A model generated the notes under the pieces. That model was not told where the DNA came from. It searched no databases and worked only from the letters and a program-made list of their open reading frames with translations. Below, one piece after another: positions 1 through 9,868 of a stretch of 26,251 nucleotides of DNA (the stretch's first letter is position 1; each line of letters begins with the position of its first letter). This stretch comes from a virus, in the IMG/VR virus record IMGVR_UViG_3300009428_000061, positions 1 through 26,251 of that record. One strand, written 5' to 3'. Both the position numbers and the translations under genes were made by a program.

Positions 1-78
1 TCTAACTTCTTGTATCTTCTGTGCAGACTCTCCATTAGCCTCCATCAATGCGATAATTTCTTCTGTAGTTTTACTCAT
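1..78 (-). CDS. Unidentified protein, N-terminal 26 residues only
   Basis: The first 26 codons of a leftward gene that runs off the left edge. It begins MSKTTEEIIALMEANGE and is still open at base 1. The ATG is only 4 nt past the stop of the preceding gene, so the two are probably translated together. There is no Shine-Dalgarno motif; the leader reads AACTAAAAAC before the ATG. The visible part looks helical and acidic. It lies downstream of two probable internal virion proteins, so another virion or ejection protein is plausible, but no family can be assigned from 26 residues. Confidence 0.6.
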   Translation of the reverse strand, partial: MSKTTEEIIALMEANGESAQKIQEVR

Positions 79-82
79 GTTT

Positions 83-1315
83 TTAGTTTGCCATGTTTAA
101 GTAATCATCAACACTTTTTGTTTTCTGCTCTTCCTGGAAAGGTAATTTAAGACCTCCAGGGTTTTTAGTTGCTAACCTTTTCTCGTATCTTCTCTGCGCG
201 TGCTCAGTGAAATAATCAGCTAGATCAGACTTTAAATTATCTGGATCTTCTTTTAGCTTTATATCTATATAATTTCTAGCAATCTTTAATCTTAATTCTT
301 CTGAAATATTTTCATTACCGTCAAATTGACCGTCATCATCTCCTACGTCTTCTTTCGTTAAACCTATATCAGAGTATCTTAAACCCGTTAAGTCGTCACC
401 ATTAGCTAAGTCTTTCAAGTAAGAGCTCTGCCCAAAGTTTGGGTCATTTATTAAAGAGTTTACCTTACCTTTATTAACTATTTTAAGCATCTGGTTTTTT
501 GTACCATCTGTATCAAACGGTTGGTTTAAGTTAAAGCCAGATTCTACTTGCTCCTCTATGTAGCTTCCAATTTCATTAAAACTATCGTTGTCAACTCTAA
601 AGTTATCTATGTAGTCGTCAAATGCTTGTAGTGACATGTCCTTACCATCAGGACCTACTACCACAGTGTTAATACCTACAACCTCTCCTTTATCGTTTTT
701 TATTTCTCTCTTTTGTGTTTTAGTATCTGAGTTTATGAAATTAGTTATAAATTCATTTGCATCTGCGTTTGCTTGCAAACCTAAACCAAAGCCCATACTT
801 GTAGTATCGTTACCACTACTTCTATTTGACCAGTCCTCAGATAGGTCTTCTAGTGTTACTTTAAAACCTTCTTGAGCATTACGATCTTTCTCGTAGTTAT
901 TATTCACCTCTATGCTATTAGGTGAACCATCATCGTAAGTAGCTAAAAGATCAGAGTAAGTACTTAAAGATGCAACTGTCTCAGCGTTATCTTTTGGTGT
1001 AGTAGTAACTCCTTCTTTCGCTGCTTCATTAGCCATATTCTCAGCTTGAACATTAAGATCATTTATTTGCTTAGCTTGTCTAGTTTGAAGATCTTGGTCT
1101 TGCTTATCTTTTATCTTAGCTTGTTCAGCTTCTGCCTTAGCTTTGTCTTTAGCTTCTTTATTATCTTTTTCTTTTTTAGCACTAATGCTACTGTCTATAG
1201 ACTTACCAGTCTTACCAAGGTTATCATACAAGCCTTTCATAGCTGCATCACTCTTACCAGAGTAATCTCTACTAGCTCTATAAGCTCCTGATACTAATGT
1301 ACTATCTGCTGCCAT
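83..1315 (-). CDS. Probable internal virion protein, 410 aa
   Basis: I do not recognise the family. The N-terminal third (about residues 40-100) is a highly charged, Lys/Glu/Ala-rich stretch that should form a long helix or coiled coil. The rest is acidic and mixed alpha/beta. Around residues 325-337 there is an Asp/Gly-rich segment (DDDGQFDGNENISEE) that resembles a calcium-binding EF-hand loop, although no second hand is evident. No signal peptide or membrane segment is seen. It follows the glycine-rich 200-aa protein in the same operon at the distal end of the tail genes, where podoviruses usually encode internal or DNA-ejection proteins; that role is inferred from position only. The start is the first ATG, after an A/T-only leader. 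Confidence 0.65.
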   Translation of the reverse strand: MAADSTLVSGAYRASRDYSGKSDAAMKGLYDNLGKTGKSIDSSISAKKEKDNKEAKDKAKAEAEQAKIKDKQDQDLQTRQAKQINDLNVQAENMANEAAKEGVTTTPKDNAETVASLSTYSDLLATYDDGSPNSIEVNNNYEKDRNAQEGFKVTLEDLSEDWSNRSSGNDTTSMGFGLGLQANADANEFITNFINSDTKTQKREIKNDKGEVVGINTVVVGPDGKDMSLQAFDDYIDNFRVDNDSFNEIGSYIEEQVESGFNLNQPFDTDGTKNQMLKIVNKGKVNSLINDPNFGQSSYLKDLANGDDLTGLRYSDIGLTKEDVGDDDGQFDGNENISEELRLKIARNYIDIKLKEDPDNLKSDLADYFTEHAQRRYEKRLATKNPGGLKLPFQEEQKTKSVDDYLNMAN

Positions 1316-1346
1316 TTTTTAATATATTTTAATTATATTTTAATTA

Positions 1347-1949
1347 CTACATTAATCCACCAGTCAAGGCAGATCCAATACCTCCTATAGCAGAACTTAT
1401 ACCTTCTGTTTTAGCAGCTCTAGCAGCATCAATTCTTTCGCTAGCACCAGCATACTCTCCTTGAGCCATACCTAGTAATGTAGAAGCTTTGTCTCTTTCC
1501 ATATTCCTAGACAATATCTCACCTTGTCTTTCCATACCTTGCAACCTAGAAGCTTCAGAAGCCATTAGCTTTTGATTAGCAGATTCTTGTTGGCCTATAC
1601 TTGCTGCTGATTTTTGAGAGGCTAACTGACCTTGTTGTGCCATGGCTTGAGCTAAAGCTGCAACGCCACTACCTCCGGCAGCACCTTTCATTTGCCCCAT
1701 TATATTTGCTCTTTGTTGTTGACCTTGTTGGTTTATCATTTGTGACTCTTGCTGATTAATAGTAAGATCCTCCATAGTATTCTCCATATTTGTATACGGG
1801 TTACTAGTATCCAAACCTTCGAAGGTAGACTTTCTACTATTTAAATCTGCTTGAGCTGCTGCTTGAGCTCTCTCAGCAGTACGTTGTCGCTTACCAGCTC
1901 CAATCGCTCCTATTATACCAGCACCGGCTTGTAAAATTCCTCCAATCAT
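1347..1949 (-). CDS. Glycine/alanine/glutamine-rich internal virion (DNA-ejection-like) protein, 200 aa
   Basis: Both ends are hydrophobic and glycine-rich: the N-terminus reads MIGGILQAGAGIIGAIGAG and the C-terminus SAIGGIGSALTGGLM. The middle (about residues 20-185) is a long Ala/Gln/Glu/Arg-rich helical region with many QQG and QSA turns. This pattern of glycine-rich, membrane-active-looking ends around a helical core is typical of small podovirus internal or ejection proteins (compare P22 gp7 and T7 gp14 in general character, not by alignment). The position at the end of the tail genes fits. A role in forming a channel through the host envelope is inferred. The start is the only sensible ATG, after an AT-rich gap without a Shine-Dalgarno motif. 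Confidence 0.7.
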   Translation of the reverse strand: MIGGILQAGAGIIGAIGAGKRQRTAERAQAAAQADLNSRKSTFEGLDTSNPYTNMENTMEDLTINQQESQMINQQGQQQRANIMGQMKGAAGGSGVAALAQAMAQQGQLASQKSAASIGQQESANQKLMASEASRLQGMERQGEILSRNMERDKASTLLGMAQGEYAGASERIDAARAAKTEGISSAIGGIGSALTGGLM

Positions 1950-1992
1950 CTCTTTATTTTATTTATATTATTATAATCACAGTTTTAGTTTT

Positions 1993-2355
1993 TTATTTAC
2001 TACTTTCAAATACATCACAAGCTGTCGCAAACATCTCACTTTTAAGTGTGTCATTATTTACGAACTCAACTTCAGCAAAGTATCCTAAAGGTGAACTCAT
2101 GTTAACAGCATTGTCTTTACTAAACAATACAAAGCTACCTACAGTGGGTGGGTCACTCATCACAATACCACTATCATTAGATGAGCAAGTTACCGAGCTA
2201 GCACCTATAGCTGTTACTGTACCTATTAATATAAGTGAATTACTGTTTATATTAAAACCATCGAGAGTAGAGACGTCGCAGTAGTATGCTAGGTCACCTA
2301 TCTGTAACGATGTGTTTATTTCTTGATTTGCGAATTGTATTACTATTTCTGCCAT
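1993..2355 (-). CDS. Conserved virion-associated protein, 120 aa
   Basis: A small beta-rich protein without signal peptide or membrane segments. Its C-terminal part (about residues 80-118: FSKDNAVN, then SPLGYFAEVEFVNN, then DVFESSK) resembles a short protein found among tail genes of uncultured marine Bacteroidota phages, recalled from memory. No enzymatic motif is visible. It starts 2 nt after the stop of the 639-aa gene in the recurring TAA-TT-ATG-G junction, so it is probably translationally coupled to it. Likely a small structural or tail-associated protein; the exact role is unknown. Confidence 0.75.
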   Translation of the reverse strand: MAEIVIQFANQEINTSLQIGDLAYYCDVSTLDGFNINSNSLILIGTVTAIGASSVTCSSNDSGIVMSDPPTVGSFVLFSKDNAVNMSSPLGYFAEVEFVNNDTLKSEMFATACDVFESSK

Positions 2356-2357
2356 AA

Positions 2358-4277
2358 TTAACTATCTGCTGTCCAACTAAATATTTTTTCTAAATCTATG
2401 GTATATACCTGGTCTTGCTTACCGAATTTACTATAAGTTATATTACCAGTAAGTGTTGCGAAATCATTTGCATCACCACTAGTATCACTTGCACCTTCTC
2501 CGATAAAAGGCTGTAAGTTAGCTATAACCGTATTGTCCTGGTTACCATCGACTAAAGTAGTGAGTACTACTGAAGAATCCTCTAAGTCTTCTTCTTTTAA
2601 CTTTAAACTAAAAACTCCACTGGTTCTAGTTACTCTAATTTCAAAGTCAACAATCTTATCGGTTTCTGGTATCCAGTGCATATCATTTATATTACCTAAA
2701 GCAATACCAGTTTTATTACTACCAGTCCCACCTATAACACTTACTGGAGAGTCGTAATCAACGTGAGTAAAAGCCCAGTTACTATCTTTAGCAGCTAACA
2801 ACTGTGTGTTAACCTCGTCGTATTGATAAAACTTATTTGTTAGTATAGATCCTATGGCTAAACCATTCTGAAATCTAGTCTCTACAAAAGAGTTCATAAC
2901 ACTCTTTCTCATTGAGGTACTACCCTCAGCTGTTATAATCATATCAAACTCTTTATAGCTACCTGAAGATAAGGCTGTGACTTCTGGGAAGAAGAAACTA
3001 AAAGATCCTTTACTACTTATTTTTACTATACCATCTGGCATATCTTGAACTAGGTTACCAAAAGTATCTAAAACCCCTGTACCTAATGACCTACCGGTAA
3101 CAACTTCAACAACTTTAGTTTCTTTAAATTGTATAGAGAACTCAGCGCCTGGATCTCCTAGTACAGAAACGAAAGGACCTTTACCACTTATACCTGAGCT
3201 AGGTATTATATTATTACCGTTAGAGCCAGGCAATCTATCAAAATTAGTTATAACGTTATTAATGTAACCAGTTGGTTTACCACCACCAGGAACGCTTGGG
3301 TTTATAGTACCCGTGACAATAATTCCATCACCAGCTTCAAATTCTTCTTGGGTTCCGCCTTCTTCATCAACAATAACAGGGTAGAGAGCGTCAGAGGCAC
3401 TTCTAATGTCTATAGTGATTGCATAGTTTTCATCAATCGCACTCCCAGCATTGCCACCGTCATAATCGAAATAAGGGTCTTCTGGTATCCTGTACATTAT
3501 GTCACCGCTAAATCTATTATGTTTTATTGTACCAGCACTAGATACTTCAATTTCTTGAGGGTTTGGATTTGTAACCTCATTGTAAACCCACGAAACAAAT
3601 GCATCTCCATTTCCTTGCCCTGAAAAGCTTACGTCAGGTGTTGGTGGTGTGTTATTAAGACTCATAAATGGAAACCCAACTGCCTCGTTTATATCTGACT
3701 CTGACTGTACAACTACTTTAGCTAAGCTTACCATTGATCCTGGTAAACCTTCTACATCAACGTAGTATATATAAAGTGGAGCGCTGGCTACACTTAAGTT
3801 AGAAACACTAGTCGTTACTGCTTCACCAGAGGGTGTTAAACTAATACCCGTGAAAAAAGTATCACCACCACCTAGTGACCATGTTGCATTAACATGATCG
3901 GGGTTATTGAATTTAACTCTATCCCAAATAGCTAACGTAAACTTTTTTAATCCTAGTATCTGAGCGCTTCCTGATATATCAATATCAACTTCGTAATCAC
4001 TACTAGGCATCACCCAATTATCCTCAAAGTCTACATTTATTTTAACTTTGTTAGCTGGGTGATGTGGTGATATTGTGTCAGTGAGCGTTATAGGTAGAAC
4101 TATAATACCTATAGATTCTGGGAATGTTATCTCCGTGTTATCTGAAAAATCAGCAGCACTTACAGTAAATCCTTCATCAGGTATTATATATAATTCGTAA
4201 TTATTAATATTACTACCACCTGCCGTTTGAGTGGCTTCTACATCTGATACTATTTGACAATTTAAAAGAGCGCCCAT
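2358..4277 (-). CDS. Beta-rich virion/tail protein, 639 aa
   Basis: A large protein of repeated beta-strand and loop segments, rich in Ser, Thr, Gly, Asp and Asn, with almost no cysteine and no membrane segment. This composition suggests several Ig-like or jelly-roll modules, as in tail fibres, appendages or head decorations. The N-terminal 200 residues look like two such modules. The middle contains Pro/Gly linkers (near SVPGGGKP) that could join domains. It follows the giant stabilisation protein after a 2-nt gap and precedes the 120-aa protein, all in one operon. A receptor-binding or tail-appendage function is inferred from position and composition. No lyase or hydrolase motif is visible. 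Confidence 0.7.
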   Translation of the reverse strand: MGALLNCQIVSDVEATQTAGGSNINNYELYIIPDEGFTVSAADFSDNTEITFPESIGIIVLPITLTDTISPHHPANKVKINVDFEDNWVMPSSDYEVDIDISGSAQILGLKKFTLAIWDRVKFNNPDHVNATWSLGGGDTFFTGISLTPSGEAVTTSVSNLSVASAPLYIYYVDVEGLPGSMVSLAKVVVQSESDINEAVGFPFMSLNNTPPTPDVSFSGQGNGDAFVSWVYNEVTNPNPQEIEVSSAGTIKHNRFSGDIMYRIPEDPYFDYDGGNAGSAIDENYAITIDIRSASDALYPVIVDEEGGTQEEFEAGDGIIVTGTINPSVPGGGKPTGYINNVITNFDRLPGSNGNNIIPSSGISGKGPFVSVLGDPGAEFSIQFKETKVVEVVTGRSLGTGVLDTFGNLVQDMPDGIVKISSKGSFSFFFPEVTALSSGSYKEFDMIITAEGSTSMRKSVMNSFVETRFQNGLAIGSILTNKFYQYDEVNTQLLAAKDSNWAFTHVDYDSPVSVIGGTGSNKTGIALGNINDMHWIPETDKIVDFEIRVTRTSGVFSLKLKEEDLEDSSVVLTTLVDGNQDNTVIANLQPFIGEGASDTSGDANDFATLTGNITYSKFGKQDQVYTIDLEKIFSWTADS

Positions 4278-4279
4278 AA

Positions 4280-7200
4280 TTAATCGTTATTTTCTTTTAC
4301 AGTTAGATTGAATGTAGTTGGTTGTATATTACTTATACTTGTTACAACACCTATACCTTGAACAGTGAATTCAGACTCATCTAAATTAGCTAGAGAAGTA
4401 GTTATACCATCTATGTAACTAAACCACTTACCTTCTTTATCTTTAAAGTTGTTTACCTTAGCTTCTTGCATGTCAGTATTAAACGAGCTAACGTACCAGC
4501 CGGTAGTGCTACTTAAGTTGTAGTACTCATTATCATTTGTTGATATTGCATTACCAACTGCATCGGTAACGGTAGAGTCTGGATCATATTTACTTATGTT
4601 AGATTTCGTACCTTCGTAGTTAATAGAAGAGAAACCTTTAACAGAGCCTGGTATATCATTAAATAGTACTTTTACTTTTGAATCATATTTACTACCGTAG
4701 AAAGTATTAGCATTAACACTTTCATTATGGTGAGACCATATACCACCGCTAACAGCAGTCAGATATTCTTCATTCAATGAAACACCAGTTTCAGGTATGA
4801 ATGACTTGAAGCTAGACCAACCTTTAGATCCTTCGTTATATGATACTGTATAAGGTGTCTTAGAAGTATCAGCGTAACTTATAGTAACATTGTACTCTCC
4901 CTTTACTTCGTCAAAAGTACCTAGTATTTTGTTAGATCCTTTTAAGTTATCTCTAAACCAAGACTTCATACCAATATCTGAAACAGCAGTTAAACCGTCT
5001 TGAGAAAGTCTAAGTACTTTGTTTCTTTGTTTATCAGTAAAGTACATTCTATAACCATCAACCGCTAGAGACTCTGGATTTGTTGATATACCATAATCAC
5101 CAGAGAAACCAGAAGCATCACCTAACACAGCGTTAGATGCCGTCACGTTGACGTTACCATCAGCATTAAATAATGCATCTTTATTAGCTAGTATTTTTAA
5201 TACCTTATCTTCACAGAAAGCTACTAAGTTAGTATCTCTACTTTTTAACGCTTGTATAGAACCATAACTAGGATTTAAATCTTTAGTTATACTCTCAGCC
5301 ATGTTAAATTCGTTCAAGTCATTAACACCACTAGTAGAGTTATAAATACCAGAGAATATCAAACCACTAGATCTAAGCTCTTGACCATAATTATCTAGTG
5401 TTGTAGATACTTTGCAGCCATTGTCAATAGTAGGTGAGTTGAAATCATCTCTAATTCTATCAGACTCTAGACCATTACCGAAAGAGTAACAGTTAAACCA
5501 ACTAAGATCTGTTTTTTGTTTATGAACGCTATCTTCTAATCTGTAGTAACCAGTTACTTTTTGTATAGTCCAAGCCAAGTTAGCACCCAGAATTAAATCT
5601 ACAGGTATATCACTTGAACCTAGGTAAGACACTATATCTAAAACTTGACTATTACCTTTAAGGAATAAACCCATAGGGGTTTCACCTCGGTAAGCCTGCC
5701 AGTCGCATATTTCATTAGCATCGTGGTGATTCGCTATAGCATTATTTACAGCTGTAGTGAATGTTGCATCCGTTACAGTCATAGTTTGCGATGTAGGTGA
5801 GTTGTTGGTATGAGTTAAGTTAACACTAAGAGTTTCCGACCTTTTATATGGCTCAGTAATGGAAGTGAAATCAGTGTTAAGCTCCCAGTGATCTATAACT
5901 TTACCGCGTGTTTTAACACCGTCTCCATGTGTGAAAACTAGATTAGTACGAGCAGAGTGCTGACCAGACGAAGCACCACCTATATCAGCAAAGCTTCTTA
6001 TGGTGGTAGAACCTTCAGTTGTGACTCTTCTCATGCTAACTATATCATTAACAATAGATACAACTTCAGTTGCTATATCTGTACTTAATTGAGGATAGAA
6101 TAAATCTTTAGTAGTTGTTACAAACTCGTATGTAAATTCGCCTTTAACTGTAGAGCCTTTTGGTGCGTAAGCTTCGTTGTTATTTTGTTTTAAGTTTATA
6201 GGTAGAGCCTGGCTAGCTTCGTAGTACAAGTCTAGGCCAACATCTTCTCTAGGCTCCGTCTCCCATATTGCGTTACCTACACTAAACTCTTCACTTTTAC
6301 CTAAATCGTAAAATGGTAAAACAACTTCTAATACTGAGTGGCTTTTACCATCATGCTTTAAAGCTGATCTAACATCCCATACATCAGTACTCATAGAGCT
6401 ATTAGTATCAATATCTTTAATGCTTATTGAAAAATGTCTTCTATAACAGTAGTTTTCAGTACCTGCACTACCATCATAGTCGCATTTCTTGCAATCAATT
6501 AAAGTTTGTCTGTGGAAGTTGTGGAAATTAGTTGTGTCAGCTCTTTCAGTTATTTGATAAACTCTACCGAAAGGATCGGCTGAAAACCTGATTAAGGTAC
6601 CCGCATCTAGACTTTGATAAAACTGTTCAGCTTCAGTAGGTATGCTAGCGCTTGAGTAAGTCGTACCTATGTAACTAAAATCTATTTTTGTAGTATTACT
6701 ATTAGTTGCGATACCGTTCTTTTGAGCACGAGTGTCATTGCCCGAGATTGATCTAGCATCGTGAGCGTTATCTATAAACCATCTTTTACCTATTTGATTG
6801 TTACTTGCATAGTTTCTCCAGAATTTGGCGGTTTTTTCTTTATTATTCCCACACCCATTTGCAAACTGTGAATTAACTTGTGATGACGAGAACGTGCCAT
6901 CACTCCAAGCATAAGCAGAGTAGTTAGTGCCAGATGTAAGACCTGGTGTAGCATCTGAAAGTAGGTTAGTGTAATCACCTTTATACGTAGAACCACTACC
7001 ATAATTACTTGCTTGAGCACTAACAGAGTTAAACTCAAATAACTTTACTGCTGCATGCTTTATACCTGGGTTAGTCTCCTCTAAAACGTTTGATGATAAT
7101 ATAGCATCCTTATATATCTTAACAAAAAACCTACCATCAAATTCTGCTCGGTTTTCTACTACAGCGTCTTTAACTTCTATTTCAGCTGTGAAAGCACTAC

Positions 7201-9862
7201 CTGCGAACATAGCGCTTACATCAGCACTATCTCCAAAAGGTTCTATAGTTGTTATTGTTTGCTGCTCATCATTAAGCCTAGATACTCTAACCCAGTCAGA
7301 GTACTTTAATGTTGTACCAGATATAAATCTTATTCTAGCCCAGCCAACCCCTTTAAAGTCTATACCCTTATAATTAGCGTCGTACACTGGTTCATCAAGT
7401 GTAACGACCATAGTTTCGTATAGGTTATTTATGGCATTGAATTCACTAGTTATTAAAGCTTGACCTAATATTTTATTCGTAGTTTTTATAAAGTCAGGTG
7501 CTTCATTTTCTATTGCTAGTATCTTATACCTAGCATCTTCTAGTACTGGATCCTGCGAACCGTGCTTATTCTTTAATAGTAAATATGTTTCTATATCTAC
7601 TTTGTTTCTGTCAGCTGACTGGAAGGATAACCAAACATTACCATCCTCAGCATTGTACCACCTGTCCATTACTAAATTGTAGTACTCATTTGTAGTTTCT
7701 TTAACGTAGTACTTATAGTACTCCATCCATGCATCTGGATTTACAGCCCAACTTAAAGAAGCTTGAAGTTGATTTACATTAGCACATTTATCTTTAGGTA
7801 CTTTGACGCTATCTGGTTTAGCACTACCTTTATCAGTAAAACCACCGATACCTAGTACTGGTGTTTCTCTACCGTACTTATCACCGAATACAACCCCAAG
7901 CTTATAAGTCCTAACTGACTTCAGAGATTTTTTAGGTTTTAAAAATTGTGTCTCATCATCCGCTAGTGAATGTATTTCAGATAGTAAAGATTGGTTAACA
8001 GTGACTTTAGCATTGACATTATAATTCTGAAGATAATTAGCATAGACAACTCTATTGCCAGTAACCTCTTGTGCTCTAGCTAATCTCGGTACGTTATCCC
8101 ACGCCCTTAGTGATTGGTTGCTAGGTAAAGCAACGTGTATCATTTCAGACGTAATATTAAGTACACCTGAAGGATTGTTAGAAGTAGCATTATCATTCCA
8201 CTCTGGATCTCTACCTCTTTCTATACTTTTAACTATGTATACGTTAGGTGATACAGTGTCTTTATATAATACGTCTACAGCCACTATATCATCAGGGCGT
8301 TGGAAATCTTGTACTATAAAATCAGTTATCTTTAAGTTTCTTAAAGTATTAACCATACCTAAGTTGAAACCTTTTTTAGGTACATAATCAAAGTCACTAG
8401 GTAAGAATGCTAACTCAGACCAAGGTGCAAAAGAAGAATACTCTCCGTCTTGGTATTTATATCTATAAGAAAATCTACCCATCTTAAGTTCGAACATTGC
8501 TTTATTCTGTTCTAGCTTAATATCCCAAGTTATATGCTCAGCACTTATATCATCATCTATAGATTGTATCTCCACAGTGTGTGTAGTATCTTCAACACTG
8601 ATTACTTTAACATTAACAGATGACGAATTAGAACCTGTGATTAAACAAGACAATATCAATGTCTGGTTAGGCTCGTAAACACCACCTATTATATCGATCA
8701 CCACTTCAGTGCCTATATCAAGAGGTACACTAGTGGTAGCTCCAAAAGGATCTGGTTCTGAGGTTTGTGTAAAAGCAAAAACAGTTGTAGCTTCAAACTC
8801 AAACTCATTATCAATACCACCTTCAAAAGCTGACATAGTTATTTTAGGGGCAGTTCTAGGAGCTCTTCTTATAACCGTTATATGTTCTTCCTTTAAAGAA
8901 CTACTAGCATCTCCATCTATGAAGTTTGCACCAAATGAAGTGAATTGACCGGGTTGGTTTGGGTTATCTATGTATAAGTCAGAGTGTTGATTAAAGTTAG
9001 CTAAACCTAAACATCTATCTAAGTTAACTTTTCTAGGTTCATTATGGTTATCCGTCCATAGCAATAAGTTGTTTATAATGTTTATACCAGATATAAACCT
9101 TCTTTTTCCAGATATACCTCTACCTATTGAAGTGTGGAAATTTAATAATGGACTAGCTTCAAACTCCCAAACTACACCAGTTGTACTAAAATTACCCGTG
9201 AAATATCTATCAAACGTAACCTTACCTGTAGTATAATCTACGTGTTTAACTTTTATATATCTACCTATAGACCCTGTATCACTATTTATATAGCTATCAT
9301 CTTCTTGAATAAGATTGTTAGTATCAGGGTTTGATGCGGTAACTCTCATACCAGGTCTTATATACTCGGCGTAAGTAGTATTGAACGTAATGTTATCTAT
9401 AGATGTGGTTACATTGGTAATGAAACCTAGTTCTGCTGCTGTGAATTGAACTTTAAAAATATCAGTAACAACAGGAGATATAGTCTTATCATCACTATTA
9501 TACTTTATTATCATGTCCTTATAAATCTTCATGCTAGTGACTAAAGTCTTCACATCATTCAAAGGGCGTACATCTGGGCAGGCTAAGAAGAAGTAAGAGT
9601 TGTTTACTTTTTCGTCAGATATAGAGCCAACGAAATAACTTTCATCCCCATACCAACTTGTTGTAGGATCTATTTCTTTACCGAACAGAGCTGAAGGTCT
9701 CTCCAGGTTACCTGATAAAGATTGCACAGCACCTACGTCACTACCATCAGAAGTTCTAACCTGTATGTTTAGAGCATCTCTATATTCTCCTTGAGGAACT
9801 AAACGCTCATCAAGGTCTTTATTCATCTTACCCGACTGAAAAGAATGTTTTATTTCTGGCAT
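4280..9862 (-). CDS. Giant tail stabilisation / tail-hub protein, 1860 aa
   Basis: The largest gene of the window. The N-terminus (SGKMNKDLDERLVPQGEYRDALNI within residues 10-33, then SDVGAVQSLSGN) matches, from memory, the start of the tail 'stabilisation' proteins of crAss-like and related marine phages, which are thought to sit below the neck like P22 gp10. Residues about 1540-1740 have repeated blades such as VLRLSQDGLTAVSD and IGTNPESLAVDGYRMYF-type strands, consistent with a beta-propeller. Around residues 1120-1140 there is a CKKC...C cluster that could bind a metal. At 1860 aa it is longer than I expect for the family, so the middle may hold extra domains such as fibre-like modules. 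It lies between the 300-aa neck protein and the 639-aa tail protein. Confidence 0.75.
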   Translation of the reverse strand: MPEIKHSFQSGKMNKDLDERLVPQGEYRDALNIQVRTSDGSDVGAVQSLSGNLERPSALFGKEIDPTTSWYGDESYFVGSISDEKVNNSYFFLACPDVRPLNDVKTLVTSMKIYKDMIIKYNSDDKTISPVVTDIFKVQFTAAELGFITNVTTSIDNITFNTTYAEYIRPGMRVTASNPDTNNLIQEDDSYINSDTGSIGRYIKVKHVDYTTGKVTFDRYFTGNFSTTGVVWEFEASPLLNFHTSIGRGISGKRRFISGINIINNLLLWTDNHNEPRKVNLDRCLGLANFNQHSDLYIDNPNQPGQFTSFGANFIDGDASSSLKEEHITVIRRAPRTAPKITMSAFEGGIDNEFEFEATTVFAFTQTSEPDPFGATTSVPLDIGTEVVIDIIGGVYEPNQTLILSCLITGSNSSSVNVKVISVEDTTHTVEIQSIDDDISAEHITWDIKLEQNKAMFELKMGRFSYRYKYQDGEYSSFAPWSELAFLPSDFDYVPKKGFNLGMVNTLRNLKITDFIVQDFQRPDDIVAVDVLYKDTVSPNVYIVKSIERGRDPEWNDNATSNNPSGVLNITSEMIHVALPSNQSLRAWDNVPRLARAQEVTGNRVVYANYLQNYNVNAKVTVNQSLLSEIHSLADDETQFLKPKKSLKSVRTYKLGVVFGDKYGRETPVLGIGGFTDKGSAKPDSVKVPKDKCANVNQLQASLSWAVNPDAWMEYYKYYVKETTNEYYNLVMDRWYNAEDGNVWLSFQSADRNKVDIETYLLLKNKHGSQDPVLEDARYKILAIENEAPDFIKTTNKILGQALITSEFNAINNLYETMVVTLDEPVYDANYKGIDFKGVGWARIRFISGTTLKYSDWVRVSRLNDEQQTITTIEPFGDSADVSAMFAGSAFTAEIEVKDAVVENRAEFDGRFFVKIYKDAILSSNVLEETNPGIKHAAVKLFEFNSVSAQASNYGSGSTYKGDYTNLLSDATPGLTSGTNYSAYAWSDGTFSSSQVNSQFANGCGNNKEKTAKFWRNYASNNQIGKRWFIDNAHDARSISGNDTRAQKNGIATNSNTTKIDFSYIGTTYSSASIPTEAEQFYQSLDAGTLIRFSADPFGRVYQITERADTTNFHNFHRQTLIDCKKCDYDGSAGTENYCYRRHFSISIKDIDTNSSMSTDVWDVRSALKHDGKSHSVLEVVLPFYDLGKSEEFSVGNAIWETEPREDVGLDLYYEASQALPINLKQNNNEAYAPKGSTVKGEFTYEFVTTTKDLFYPQLSTDIATEVVSIVNDIVSMRRVTTEGSTTIRSFADIGGASSGQHSARTNLVFTHGDGVKTRGKVIDHWELNTDFTSITEPYKRSETLSVNLTHTNNSPTSQTMTVTDATFTTAVNNAIANHHDANEICDWQAYRGETPMGLFLKGNSQVLDIVSYLGSSDIPVDLILGANLAWTIQKVTGYYRLEDSVHKQKTDLSWFNCYSFGNGLESDRIRDDFNSPTIDNGCKVSTTLDNYGQELRSSGLIFSGIYNSTSGVNDLNEFNMAESITKDLNPSYGSIQALKSRDTNLVAFCEDKVLKILANKDALFNADGNVNVTASNAVLGDASGFSGDYGISTNPESLAVDGYRMYFTDKQRNKVLRLSQDGLTAVSDIGMKSWFRDNLKGSNKILGTFDEVKGEYNVTISYADTSKTPYTVSYNEGSKGWSSFKSFIPETGVSLNEEYLTAVSGGIWSHHNESVNANTFYGSKYDSKVKVLFNDIPGSVKGFSSINYEGTKSNISKYDPDSTVTDAVGNAISTNDNEYYNLSSTTGWYVSSFNTDMQEAKVNNFKDKEGKWFSYIDGITTSLANLDESEFTVQGIGVVTSISNIQPTTFNLTVKENND

Positions 9863-9868
9863 AAACTA

